Assembly: GCA_036924085.1 (NCBI GenBank)
Contig: JAVGWX010000012.1
Span: forward strand, 34,116,119-34,180,118
Reading direction: 5' to 3'
Source: Ariolimax columbianus
Taxonomy: Eukaryota; Mollusca; Gastropoda; Stylommatophora; Arionidae
DNA: 64,000 bases
The position numbers and the translations under genes were made by a program. This document shows, in pieces, positions 11,373 to 21,949 of the stretch (position 1 is its first letter; each line of letters opens with the position of its first letter). Under the pieces are notes generated by a model. It ran no database searches and was not told the origin of the DNA. It saw only the letters and a program-made list of their open reading frames with translations.

Positions 11373-12480
11373 TGGACCTCCCTCAGCACATACTCATGCT
11401 ACTTTACTGCCCATAGGATTCTTAAAAATCTTCTGTAAAACCAATTCTCTGCATCTTCCAGTGATCTCTGTTTAACATGGAGAGGACATTCAATAATTTC
11501 TGCATGATCTGTCTCCTCAAACTGCTTAGGACCAGCTGGCAAGATAAAGTAGCAAACTTTGAAGTTCTCAACAGGGAAAGACTGTCGAGCATCCATACTC
11601 TGTTGGAGAGAGAGCGCAGTTCAGATGAACTGGACTTTTTCGCATGCCCAATTACTGCCTCTCTCATGGCGAACGAGAAAAAGAGACTGCCTCTCTAAGC
11701 AGCTACTGTACGATAAGCTGAGGACAGGCAAATGCTCATCTGTGTGCTTGCTGCGGATCGCTCAGTCTGGTACACTGCCATCATACAAAGTGCTTACATT
11801 TCTAAGCTTCAAAAGAAGCGAGCTGCCCAAAAGGACAGAATGCAAGACAGTCCAACTACTGACGTTAATCAATTAGTGCCCCATGTATGGTAAAGTTTGT
11901 CATGCTGAGACAGGACTGTAAAGTCATATCTAAGAAGTATTTTACACTGCCACCATCTTTATCTGCGATGGGCAACTGTGACAAATTAATAACCTTATTT
12001 TTCGGGGTAATGGACAATATTTTTTCCGCTCCAAATAAATCTAAAACATTTACTGCGTATCATGGAGACCAAAGGTCAGGTTTTTCTTAGGCCTTCGCTT
12101 ATCTCAGAGGAAGGTTTTCTATGGTAGATAGCAAACGGAACTACTATTTATGACCTGATTTAACCCTGGCTACCCAGTCCGTAAAATCCAATTCCCCTGT
12201 GCTCCTGGGAAAATCTGCATAATGTAGACATTTGAGTAAATTTTTTTTTACATTTACTATGACTAAACTATGTTGTGTAGTTTAGTTATTCTATCTAAAA
12301 TTGACTGACCTACTATCCTCCAATATTCTTACTTCAGTAGAGTGAAATATATTCATCAAATTTACTTGATACATTATGTGGGTTAGTAATAATTTACATA
12401 TTTTATATCAATATTACCAGTATTTCAAGTCTGCTCAAAGGACTGACTTTCAATCAAAACCCAGTCAGCTCCCTGCGGAG
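11373..12480. other. No recognisable feature
   Basis: Mixed low-complexity sequence, AT-rich from 12240 to 12420. A few open stretches of 60-105 codons have no recognisable domain or splice context. I see no matching repeat in the window. Confidence 0.4.
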
Positions 12481-13010
12481 CATAGGTCCTCAACAAATAC
12501 TCACCAAGTCATCCTATCATGAGCCAATTCTGTCCATGTCATGTTTGCTGCCTTTAGATTTGCTTCCAGTTCCCTCTTCCATGAGTGTCTTGGTCCTCCT
12601 CTACTTCTCTTGCCCTGTGGATTCCAGAACAGAGCTTGTCTGGTGATGTTATCCACTGGTTTCTGTAATGTGTGGCCTATCCATCGCCTCCTCCGTATTT
12701 CATGCTCCACTGGTATTTGTCCCGTTTTTCCCCATCAGTTCTATGTTGGTGATCTTGTCGTACCATTTACACACTTTTTTTGTGTGCAGGCAACCATTTA
12801 CACAAGTCTGTACCTTTTTCATAAGTACCTTAGTTGTCCTCCGTGTTTCAGAGCCATATAATAGAACGGATTTTGCATTGGAGTTGGAGATTTTTATTTT
12901 GGTTGTGGTTTCAATTTCTTTTGACTTCCATGGAACATTATTAAGTGAGATAAGAAGTCTACATACAATACTATAAAAATCTTGATATACTGCACCAGCT
13001 GTAGTCACAA
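12481..13010 (-). mobile_element. RTE-like LINE C-terminal remnant
   Basis: Minus-strand frames give KSVLLYGSETRRTTK, then IRRRRWIGHTLQKP followed by WNPQGKRSRGGPRHSWKREL. This is the YGAET..RRRWRWIGHTLRKP..NPQGKRKRGRP tail of an RTE-type LINE also present at 39.7-42.2 kb. It contains frameshifts. Confidence 0.8.
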
Positions 13011-13124
13011 CTGGCAGGCTAGGTGTAACATTTGGGAGTAAACTTACTGTGTCTCTGTATTGTAAAAGGAACAAATTTAGATCATTATAGGTCAAGATGA
13101 TCTATATGTCGTTCAGCCATCCAC

Positions 13125-13390
13125 AATACATCTTGGTAAGGTAGGTGAAAGTGCCGAGCTCAGAAACCCACAAAACATCTTGGTAAGGTAGGTGAAAGTG
13201 ATGGACTCAATCACCCACAAAACGTCTTGGTAAGGTAGGTGAAAGTGCCGAGCTCAGAAACCCACAAAACATCTTGGTAAGGTAGGTGAAAGTGATGGAC
13301 TCAATCACCCACAAAACGTCTTGGTAAGGTAGGTGAAAGTGCCGAGCTCAGAAACCCACAACTCATCTTGGATAGATAGGTGAAAGTGCT
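13125..13390. repeat. 47-bp minisatellite, alternating variants
   Basis: The unit catcttggtaaggtaggtga, 47 bp, occurs about 5.5 times. Two variants alternate (…gtgccgagctcagaaa and …gtgatggactcaatca), so the effective higher-order period is 94 bp. Confidence 0.9.
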
Positions 13391-13491
13391 GTGACCTAAT
13401 TTTTATGTTCATTCTTTTTTTTCTAAAAATGTTGCATTTTAAAATTGGGGTGAGTCCTTAATGCTGGAAAATATGATTTACTTTCACCCGA

Positions 13492-13838
13492 GTTGTCGTT
13501 GTTTGCGAATGCCCACAATAAGTAGGTTACTCTTTTGTACGCCTTGAAAAGGACGTTAAGTGGCAGGCTGCAGTAGCTTTCCTCACATCCCGAGCGTGCT
13601 GATGAAGGTGGACCGGGATCCTCCAGGCGGTTGTGCTATGCTTGGCTTCAACTGCGTGTCACTCACTACTACAGGGATCACGTCAATCCCTCATCTCATT
13701 AGCCAGGCTGCCATGAAAACAGCCCGTTTCCAGGGAGGTCTACTAGGAAGCCGAGGTGAGGGTCTTGGCCAGCCTGACCCTGACTAACATGTCTGATCAG
13801 TATATTCTGCCTGACTAGACGTTAGTCTTCCTCTCCTC
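13492..13838 (+). mobile_element. R1-family SINE-like repeat
   Basis: A full-length copy of the commonest repeat in the window. It begins gaatgcccacaataagtagg, contains ctttcctcacatcccgagcg, ggcggttgtgctatgcttgg and the central ttagccaggctgccatgaaa, and ends acgttagtcttcctc. Eight copies occur in both orientations. Its apparent ORF (13560-13787) recurs in other copies only because the repeat does; it is not a gene. Confidence 0.85.
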
Positions 13839-13899
13839 ATCCAAGTGATACTCGGGATGAAACGAATAGGGCCACTGTTATCTTCCAATCATGTTGTTA

Positions 13900-14330
13900 A
13901 AGGCAACTAAGTAGGGCTGTGCTTGGGGCTGGCAACCTCGTCTTGTAGAAAAACAAACATTGCCATTTAAATCAACTGCTGCAAAAGCTCAGACAAAGTT
14001 CTCAGAGAAGACGGTATCAGCTGCAGGGGTGGCCCTTTGCTTCCCATGGTGCGACAAGGTGGATGATGAAGATGATGATGTATTACTTGAGTAAAACAAG
14101 TTAAGGTAGCCCCACAGTAAATACTGAAGTCAGGGATGAAGTGTTAGAGACATTATTGAATGAGGTTTTGGCTTTCTGGAAAGTAGTGCAACCTGCTCCC
14201 TTACTTGCTGTCTTACCTACCCCAGCTGCAAATTAGGTACCCTTATTTTACAAGGTTGACTGGAGCATGCTGGGATTAAGGAGTGACACTGGTCCTTTTA
14301 CCAAAGAGAGACAAGCATTATAAAAGCTCT
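13900..14330. repeat. Dispersed repeat pieces
   Basis: Bases 13900-14085 resemble 47285-47460 (gggctgtgcttggggctgg; later ggccct.tgcttcccatgg). Bases 14100-14330 resemble SINE-type sequence also seen at 30780-30935, 45890-46078 and 63600-63730 (gatgaagtgttagagac; gctcccttacttgct). No gene is present. Confidence 0.5.
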
Positions 14331-14344
14331 ATACCACTCATCAG

Positions 14345-14370
14345 CGCATTTATGTGTGTGTGTGTGTGTT
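14345..14370. repeat. GT microsatellite
   Basis: A short run of tgtgtgtgtgtgtgtgt with a following gttgttgtgcacacacac. Confidence 0.8.
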
Positions 14371-14384
14371 GTTGTGCACACACA

Positions 14385-14575
14385 GTACCGTAGCTAAGTG
14401 GTTAGTGGCACGACTCACAAACCAAACTTGTGTGTTCGGAGTCATGAACTAGAAAATGTGTACTCCTGTGGGATGTGGACCCATTTTTTTAAATGGGTGC
14501 TGGTCAGATGCACTGGTCAGCAGGATGCAAAACACAGTACAATACATTCTACTTTAGGAAACAAGGTAAAAGCAG
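14385..14575 (+). mobile_element. tRNA-derived SINE, divergent subfamily
   Basis: The head reads gtagctaagtggttagtggc (A-box-like) with a decayed B box at gttcggagtcatgaac. The body shares cagatgcactgg and gaaacaaggt with the copy at 38272-38475 and, more weakly, with S1. Confidence 0.6.
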
Positions 14576-14931
14576 GAGAAAATAAAAACGCAATGAACTA
14601 TGCTATGACTATTTTGATACTAAGGGAAACAATACACACCATGGATACAATTAAAGAAAAATGTACATTGCTTTATTCTTTTACTTGTTCTCTCTTTTCC
14701 ATTTATTATAAAATGATAAACTTTTATAATATAATTATCAGGAGAGAAGAGAAATCAGGGTAAGATGAAACATAATGATCAAGACCCCCTCCACCTCACG
14801 TCCTTGTTTGTGCTGGAAACAGGCTGTGTGAGACAGCAGTCTAGTCAATGAGGTGGGTGGAGATTGACACTGTAGTCCCCATAGTTTCTAGCTTACTAAG
14901 GAACCTCGCATTGCACTACAGTCAAATGACT

Positions 14932-15070
14932 GCATGCATCACGGTCAGTGACCCACAATTAATCAAGACCCTATTCCCCCTGGAAACAAAGTGCAACTGT
15001 GCACCCTGGCTAAGAGATTGGGGGATCAAAGAGGGAAGGCAAACCAGGTCCCAAAGATATCGTGTAACTC
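14932..15070 (+). mobile_element. R2-family SINE-like fragment
   Basis: Contains gtcagtgacccacaattaat, aagaccctattccccctgga and ggctaagagattgggggatc, the central block of R2. It abuts the piggyBac-like fragment that begins near 15080. Confidence 0.65.
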
Positions 15071-15616
15071 TTGCAATGTAAATTAGACCAATCACAAATT
15101 GATAGATAGCTTTTAGAAGATAATTTATCAGGTACTACAGGAATTTATTTATCCAATTCAGAAAGTGAAATAGAGAGTTGAATTACAGGTTTCAGGAAAT
15201 GATGTAGAGAGTGTTGAATTACAGGTTTCAGGAAGTGATAAAGTGTTGAATTACAGGTTTCAGAAAGTGATAGAGTGTTGAATTACAGGTTTCAGAAAAT
15301 GATGTAGAGAGTGTTGAATTACGGTTTTCAGGAAGTGATAGAGAGTGTTGAATTACAGGTTTCAGGAAGTGATGTAGAGGGTGTTGAATTACAGGTTTCA
15401 GTAAGTGATGTAGAGAGTGTTGAATTACAGGTTTCAGGAAGTGATGTAGAGAGTGTTGAATTACAGGTTTCAGGAAGTGAGGTAGAGAGTGTTGAATTAC
15501 AGGTTTCAGTAAGTGATGTAGAGAGTGTTGAATTACAGGTTTCAGGAAGTGATGTAGAGAGTGTTGAATTACAGGTTTCAGTAAGTGAGGTAGAGAGTGT
15601 TGAATTACAGGTTTCT

Positions 15617-15944
15617 CGATGCCTATTACCAGTTGAACCGAAGAGAGCAGGTCGTTGTCTTCAGACTTCGCACTGGCCACAACAGACTGAGGTACCACCT
15701 ATTCAACAAATTGAAGATAGGGTGTACCGACGAATGCCCGTGCGGTACTGGTAAAATGACCACTGAACATCTGCTGCAGAACTGCCCGACATACGAGGAT
15801 CAGAGAGAGCAGATGTGGCCATTGCCAGTGGAACTGCAAGACAAGCTCTATGGTAGTGGCGAGAGTCTCAGGATGACCGCCGCTTTTTTCGAAAAAATAA
15901 TGGTTACTGTCTGACTGTGTACGCAGAAGAAGAAGAAGAAGAAG
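15617..15944 (+). mobile_element. Jockey-like LINE 3' end inserted in the array
   Basis: Encodes the terminal RNase H tail (YYQLNRREQVVVFRLRTGHN, then CPCGTGKMTTEHLLQNCP) in frame to TGA, then the same 3' end and GAA tail as 1-115. It is flanked by aattacaggtttct at 15603-15616 and 15945-15958, a 14-bp target duplication made from the array unit itself. It is severely 5'-truncated (328 bp). Confidence 0.92.
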
Positions 15945-15977
15945 AATTACAGGTTTCTGAAATTGATTTAGAGAGTG

Positions 15978-16068
15978 AGATGGCGTGGGCTAGCGATTAC
16001 ATGACAGGGCTCACATTTTGAAGGTGCTGGGTCCGATTCCCATCAAAGCACTGACTGTTACCCCGAGA
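15978..16068 (+). mobile_element. SINE S1 head only
   Basis: Contains an A-box-like gggctagcgattacatgaca and the B box gggtccgattcccatca, then stops after the alanine-rich spacer equivalent (actgttaccccgag), where the 36-bp array resumes. The body and tail are missing. Confidence 0.65.
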
Positions 16069-16239
16069 GTGTTGAATTACAGGTTTCAGAAAGTGATATA
16101 GAGAGTTTTGAATTACAGGTTTCAGAAAGTGATTGAGAGAGTATTGAATTACAAGTACTGATTCAGTTACAGGTGATTTAGGTAGTGCAAATGTTTTTGA
16201 TTCCTGATCAAATGTCGGTGTATTGTAAGATAACTATTT

Positions 16240-16830
16240 GTGATTACGAGTAATGATGGTGTAAACATTCAAAACAGTAATCCTGATGTTTTATAAATCT
16301 TTGATTGTAATTCAAATGACAATATTATCAAATGTATTCGTGATAAGACAAAAAACATTGCTAATAAGAGGGAGGAACAGCATTTCAGAACAAAAAGGAG
16401 GAGTAGACTGTATAAATACAATGCCACAGGAAATTCATTTATTGGAAGGCATTTTGCTTTTGATGAGAATTATACAGCAACTCAACAGTCATCATATTTC
16501 GTTACAAATCCCATTATAAACACCTCAATATTTAATGACAGAATAATAGATAGATCTCTTTTGTTGATGTTTTAAAGACTACTATATAAAACAGAACTTA
16601 CAATAAATTAGTGAGTATAGTATTTTATACATATACTATACTGTTATTTGATTAATTTGTCAATGTTATTCTCATCATTTCACAAAGAATATAAATACAA
16701 TGTGTATGTTTCATCAATTTTTAAAACATTTTTCACGAAAAAATAAATATTTGGGGTTTGCAATAATTCACTTCGACCGACTCATTTCCCAGCTTGATTT
16801 CACATTTGAGGCAGTATGGGTTTTGGAGAC
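16240..16830. other. AT-rich stretch, nothing recognised
   Basis: No exon, repeat match or transposase motif is seen. It may be the rest of the same DNA element as 15080-16236, but I found no DDE-type motif. Confidence 0.35.
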
Positions 16831-16831
16831 A

Positions 16832-17226
16832 TTACATTTTCATTTTGTTCGTCCGTAGTCCGACAACTCTACCAACCTCATCGAGTGCGTTCAGGGAGTG
16901 TTGGGCCTCCTCGGTGGTGTGGCTGATGAGCACAAGGTCGTCCGCAAAGCGTAGGTGGGTGAACCTTTCCCTATCTATATTTATTCCTCTATTGGCCCAA
17001 GTCATCTGTTGGAAGATGTCCTCAAGCGCTGCTGTGAAAAGCTTTGGAGAAATTTTGTCGCCCTGATGCACTTCTCTTGCGAGTGGAATAGTTATTGGAT
17101 GGTGGTACAGAGTAATGTCCATACTGCAACCTACATTTATTTCTTTGATCATCCTCATGTAATTTTCAGCCACGTCCTGGTTTCTTAGGGCATTTATCAC
17201 GGCATCGATCTCAGCGAAGATGTCAG
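16832..17226 (-). mobile_element. RT palm fragment of a LINE, inverted relative to its own tail
   Basis: The minus-strand reading frame carries IPLAREVHQGDKISPKLFTA, then LRFADDLVLISHTTEEAQHS and VGLRTNKMKM. This is the catalytic FADD region of an RTE-like RT with intact aspartates. The downstream part of the same protein lies to the right on the + strand. Confidence 0.85.
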
Positions 17227-17243
17227 CGGTTACATATACCTGG

Positions 17244-17590
17244 GGGAAGGAAGACTAATGACTGGTCAAGCAAAATATACTGATCAGACATGTTAGTCGG
17301 ATTCAGGCAAAACATACTGGGCAAGACCCTCACCTTGGCTTCCTCGCAGACCTTCCCATAAACGGGCTGTTTTCATGGCAGCCTGGCTAACAAGGTGAGG
17401 GATCGATGTGATCCCAGTAGTAGTGAGCGACACGCAGATGAAGCCAAGCAAAGCACAACCGCCTGGAGGACCCCGGTCCACCTTCATCAGCACGCTCGGG
17501 ATGTGAGGAAAGCTACTGCAACCCGCCACTCAACGTCCATTTTAGGGCACACACAAGAATAACCCACTCATTATTGGCATTCGCAAACAA
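17244..17590 (-). mobile_element. R1-family SINE-like repeat
   Basis: A full-length copy in reverse. The + strand starts ggaaggaagactaatg and ends ccactcattattggcattcg. It sits within the LINE: the + strand motif YIYLG (acatatacctgggg) lies just before it, and MIYLGQEINV resumes just after. Confidence 0.82.
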
Positions 17591-18015
17591 GAACATGATA
17601 TATTTGGGGCAGGAAATAAATGTCACCCCCACCCTAGACCGGGAGATTTCCAGACGAAGAGCTGCAGCCTGGTCTAGCTTCAATACCATAAAGCCTATAC
17701 TCGTGCATCTGAAAGACACCATGGCAAGGGCACACCTTTTCAATTCTGCGGTCATACCAGCCATGATCTACGTATGTTGAAATGTGGAATCTACACAAGG
17801 CGGATGCAGAGAAACTACGCATTACCCAGCGAGCGATAGATAGACGTGTCGTCGGGATCTCGATCATAGATCGAATCCACAATGCAGAAATCAGAGAACG
17901 CACTCTATTTCGAGACGTCGTGGAGGCTGCGTTGTCTCGCAAATACCACTGGGCTGGCCATGAGGTGCGCATGCCAGATAACAGATGGACACTCAGAATG
18001 CCTGCCCATATGATG
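17591..18015 (+). mobile_element. LINE RT C-terminal region
   Basis: Encodes IYLGQEINVTPTLDREISRR, then AAAWSSFNTIKPIL, then after a frameshift near 17780 MWNLHKADAEKLRITQRAID and LSRKYHWAGHEVRMPDNRWT. This is the YLG..I..R...AW..F motif and the GH..R..D.RW tail of RTE-like LINEs. A second copy is antisense at 27.9-28.28 kb. Confidence 0.85.
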
Positions 18016-18019
18016 GTGA

Positions 18020-18760
18020 GATGGTCTATTGAGAGACCTAGGTCCGAAATGGTACAACACAGCGAAAGATCAGACTGCATTGTTGACTACCTCGCATACA
18101 GCACACATGTCCGGACTAAAGTCGAGGATATTGTATTGTATGTATATAATTCACTTAAATTGTACAGAATGGAATATTTCTCCACCTTGCATTGGCATTT
18201 TCAGCAATTTTCTTCTATACATAGAACTGAAATCCTGGAACTCAATCGAACAGATAAATGCCTGATGCCAGGTAACAAAATGTGATCATTTTGTTCTGCA
18301 AATCGATGTCCATGGTTTGCCTTTTGGGGTTTCATTTGGTGATTAGTATTAAGCTGGTAGGTTGGTTTTCTTCCTGCGGCCTACTTGTCCTGGGGAATGT
18401 ACAGATCTGTAGTTTCCAGCTTCTGGGCTTTTCCCTGCAGACATTTGCCCTACCCAGCAGTTTTGGATCTGCACTCTGCCTTTGGTGATTCAGGTAGCTG
18501 TTATCGAGTGAGGTTTTGCTACAGGGCAGCATTTCTCACCGTCACCTCTAGGAAGTCCATCAACAAAGAACAAGAAATAACCCTTCTACCTACAACATAT
18601 TCCCAGAAGATAACCACATAAAAAATCATTTGGACTTTAACATTTCAGGAGAAAAACAATACCAATTCCTAGTTGAAGTATAGTAACATAACTAAGGGTG
18701 GAGAAGGAGATGATGTCTGTCCCTCTCAGGACAAGTATGGCTGCATGAAGAGTTTGAGAA
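18020..18760. other. No recognisable feature
   Basis: Open stretches on both strands (for example 18282-18621) have no domain and no repeat match in the window. Confidence 0.4.
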
Positions 18761-19148
18761 CGTCATTAACACTGGGGATAAATAAATCAACATTTGTAAT
18801 AGTAAAAGCAATTGATATGTATGTCACATCACTAGTATAAACTAAGCAACATTATCACGTCATTAACACTGGGGATAAATAAATCAACATTTGTAATAGT
18901 AAAAGCAATTGATATGTATGTCACATCACTAGTATAAACTAAGCAACATTATCACGTCATTAACACTGGGGATAAATAAATCAACATTTGTAATAGTAAA
19001 AGCAATTGATATGTATGTCACATTACTAATATAAACTGAGCAACATTATCACGTCATTAACACTGGAGATAAAAAAAATCAACATTTGAAATAGTAAAAG
19101 CAATTGATATGTATGTCACATTACTAGTATAAACTGAGCAACATTATT
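18761..19148. repeat. 97-bp tandem repeat, 4 copies
   Basis: cgtcattaacactggggata starts at 18761, 18858, 18955 and 19052, an exact 97-bp period. The first three are almost identical; the last is more diverged. Confidence 0.95.
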
Positions 19149-19289
19149 ACGCCGCCACGGTATAGCCAGAATGATCTGAATCTCTGGTTGAGAGCTATGT
19201 GTAGCATACCTTCAGGAAAACAAGATAAGGTTGCTCAACACTATCTCACATCAGTCCTGTTGTTTGTCTATTGTTTCTGAAGAGGACTA

Positions 19290-21113
19290 CATTGCCATAT
19301 GTCAATCCCGGAGTGGGTTTGGAGGTGGCTGATCAAACCAATCTGAGTCCGAAAATCTGTCTGTCACACTGATGGTATAGAAACACTGTCCATCGGAAGG
19401 AGGCAACCTATCTCTTGAATTTCATGTGGCACGTCTCCGTGCAGCTTTCTGATTCTTATCTGCTTCATGTGCACCGTGCCAGCAGAAATTTTGCTACGTC
19501 AGGCAGAGCGATCAGCAACAATGTTCTTCACTGAGGTTTTCAGAGTGTCTTTGTAATGCTTTATTTGGATACCATAAGCTCACTAGTCATAGAATATTTT
19601 CTTTGGAAGCCTCTCATCTGACAAGCAGATAACATGGCCAGTCCATCTAAGCTGCAATTGACAGAGTTGTGTAGGTTTTTCATGCCAGCCCGTGAAAGAA
19701 CTTCTACATCTGTGATCCTATGTAGCCATTTTATGTTCAGCAGGTTACTTAGGCAGCCCAGATGGAAGTTGTCAAGCTTCTTTGTATGTCGACTGTACAT
19801 AGTCCAGGTTTCACTGGCGTTTAGAAGAGTTGGTAGTACAACAGCCACATGAACCATTAGTTTGGTTGTAAGCTTGATTCCTTTACGATACCAAACTAAG
19901 GATCTTAGTTTTCCAAAGGCTACACATGCAATGGCAATGCTCAAATTCACTTCATCGTCAATATGGACTGCTCTGGAGAGTGTGCTGCCAAGGTATACAA
20001 AACGTTCCACCGACTTCAGCTTCAGGCCAGTGATAGTGATAGATGGCTCACTGTGCTCATTTCTTGGGGCTGCTTGGTGTAGCACTTCAGTCTTACTGGT
20101 AGAAATGGTGGGACCCTAGTCCCTACAAACTGCTACAAAAAAGGTCAACAGTAAATTGCATTTCAGTCTCTGAATGGGCATTGAGAACGCAGTCATTAGC
20201 AAAGAGAAGTTCACAATGATCTCAATTTGTACTTTTGTTATTGCCTGCAGTCTCTTCAGGTTGAAAAAACTCACCCTCTAGGCGATAGCGGACTGACTCC
20301 AGCATCACTGCCCTTGAATGCGTCTGTCAACATGGCAGCAAACATCATGTTGAAAAGGGTTGGGGCTAAAATGTATCCTTGTTTCACTCCATTTGTAACA
20401 CCAAAGGGCTCAGAGTATTCCCCATGACCTTGACCTCAAGTCAACATGCCATCATGGAACTGCTGGACCATTGTAATGAAGATATTGGGATATCCAAAGT
20501 TGGCCATGATCTCCCATAGACCGTCACTGCTTACAAATGTGGTGAGAAGGTGGACATTTAGTTCTTGACACTATTCCTGTATTTGTCTAGCTGCAAAGAT
20601 CATATCAGTGGTGCCTTGTCATTTTCTAAATCCACATTGACTCTCTAGAAGTAGCTCTTGTTATAGGTGATGTGGAAGTCTGTCTAGTAGGATTCTTGCA
20701 AGTATCTTTCCTGCAACGCAAAGCAGAGATATCCCCCTATAGTTGTCACAGACTTGCCGATTTCCTTTTCTCTTATAAAGATGAATAATGGATACATCAT
20801 TTAAGTATTGTGGGACACGCTGCTGATTTCACATAAGAGTCCGGTCAGCTTCTCAATCAGTCTGGGTCGCCCAGGGTTGTAGACCTCGGCAGGAATTGAG
20901 TCGATTCCCTAACCCTTTCCCCTAGTGAGGAGGTTGATGGCTTTCTGTATGGATAGTGGTACCGTGGGCTAGGGAGTCATTAGTTTCTAATTGTGGCAGA
21001 CGATTTATCACCTCATCATTAATAGACGAGTGTCTGTTGAGAATGCTATGGAAGTGTCCTGCCCAGCGTTCCGGTATTTTCACTGTCTCAGTTATCAGGA
21101 TGCTTCCATCTGC
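19290..21113 (-). mobile_element. RTE-like LINE, RT and C-terminal region
   Basis: Minus-strand pieces give GKILARILLDRLPHHL, DGLWEIMANFGYP, EPFGVTNGVKQGYILAPTLF and NMMFAAMLTDAFKGSD. A catalytic box follows, decayed to FAND near 20200. The frame at 20085-19561 then carries SVERFVYLGSTLSRAVHIDD, GIKLTTKLMVHVAVVLPTLL and NASETWTMYSRHTKKL. Several frames are broken. Its 5' side is interrupted by a younger jockey-like copy at 21129. Confidence 0.87.
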
Positions 21114-21128
21114 ATTCAGTAATAATAT

Positions 21129-21689
21129 CTTCTTCTTTGTACGCTGTCAGACGTCAACTTGAATTTGTTCGAAGAAAGCAGCTGTCATCCTGAGGCTGTC
21201 GACACTGCCATAGAGCTTGTCTAGTGTTGGCACTGGTGATGGCCAAATGTGCTTTCTCTGGTCCTCGTATGTCGGGCAATTTTGCAGCAGATATTCAGCG
21301 GTCATTTTCCCTGTACCACATGTGCATTCGTCAGTGCCACCTATCTTCAGTTTATTGAATAGATGGTACCTCAGTCTGTTGTGGCCTGTGCGGAGTCTGA
21401 AGACCACGACCTGCTCTCTTCTGCTCAACTGGTAATAGGCATCATTTTTTGTCTAGCCAGTATGCTCTGTTTCCCATTTGGTCATGTATCTGCCCCTAAT
21501 AAACCTTTTGGACTCTTCATAGGTCACACTAGAATCTGGTTGTGACTGTCTTGCACCTTCTTTTTCCAGTCTGTCTGCCTCCTCGTTGCCTTGAATGTTA
21601 CAATGGGATAGAACCCACTGTACCACTACTCTTTTTGGTGCGGACTGCTGGCATAGTTCACAGAGTACTGTTCTTAAATCATTAAGTTC
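21129..21689 (-). mobile_element. Jockey-like LINE 3' end with 15-bp target duplication
   Basis: The minus strand encodes the RNase H tail (SRREQVVVFRLRTGHNRLRY, then GTDECTCGTGKMTAEYLLQN) nearly identical to the 9.2-kb element. It ends in the same GAA tail (+ strand cttcttctttgtacgctg). It is flanked by attcagtaataatat at 21114-21128 and 21690-21704. It is a 561-bp, 5'-truncated copy. Confidence 0.92.
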
Positions 21690-21879
21690 ATTCAGTAATA
21701 ATATAACAGTCCTACTGTATGGTTTGAAAACATGATTTATAACAGAGTATCACATTCAGAAAGTAAACCTGACAAAACTAATGTCACATCAGTCCTACTG
21801 CATGGCTTAAAAGCATGACATATAACTAAGAGTATCACATTCAGAAAGTAAACTGCAGATCTGCTTGGAGAGGGTTGGT

Positions 21880-21947
21880 TAATAGCGTAACATCTTTATA
21901 CTGGTTTAGAAGACTCTTGAGAGTCTGTATACAACCAGTTTCTTGGA
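21880..21947 (-). mobile_element. 3' UTR remnant of a CR1/L2-like LINE
   Basis: The minus-strand sequence aaactggttgtatacagact is also found after the LINE tails at 35970-36010 and 41430-41470. Confidence 0.55.
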
Positions 21948-21949
21948 GG

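Larger units (their letters stand above)
15178..16150. repeat. 36-bp minisatellite, about 17 copies, with insertions
   Basis: The unit agtgttgaattacaggtttc plus aggaagtgatgtagag is 36 bp. Early units are shortened (32-34 bp); the central ones (15350-15610) are regular. It is interrupted by a LINE tail at 15617-15944 and a SINE head near 15978-16068. Confidence 0.93.
15080..16236 (+). pseudogene. PiggyBac-like transposase N-terminus expanded into an array
   Basis: The left flank (15080-15180) reads KLDQSQID-R, a stop, then LLEDNLSGTTGIYLSNSESE. The right flank (16155-16230) reads STDSVTGDLGSANVFDS. Both match, in order, the uninterrupted fragment at 61890-61690 (MAKRKLDQLQIDRQLL..IHLSD..SD..LGSANVFD). 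Between them a 36-bp, 12-codon unit (frame SVELQVSGSDVE) is repeated about 17 times. The array is interrupted by a LINE tail and a SINE head. The acidic N-terminus fits piggyBac-type transposases, but no catalytic domain is present, so the family is an inference. Confidence 0.65.

Noticed and set aside
13560..13787. Conserved small protein (starting MAGCSSFPHIPSVLMKVDR) also found at 17293-17529 and 54003-54239
   Set aside because: The similarity follows the whole R1 repeat including non-coding flanks, and other R1 copies break the frame.
14398..14763. 121-codon open frame
   Set aside because: It begins in a SINE and runs through AT-rich sequence. There is no domain and no splice signals consistent with a gene.
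15228..15754. 147-156 codon frames in the 15-kb array as a repeat protein gene
   Set aside because: The sense frame is explained by expansion of a transposon fragment and runs into a LINE insertion. The minus frame is a shadow.
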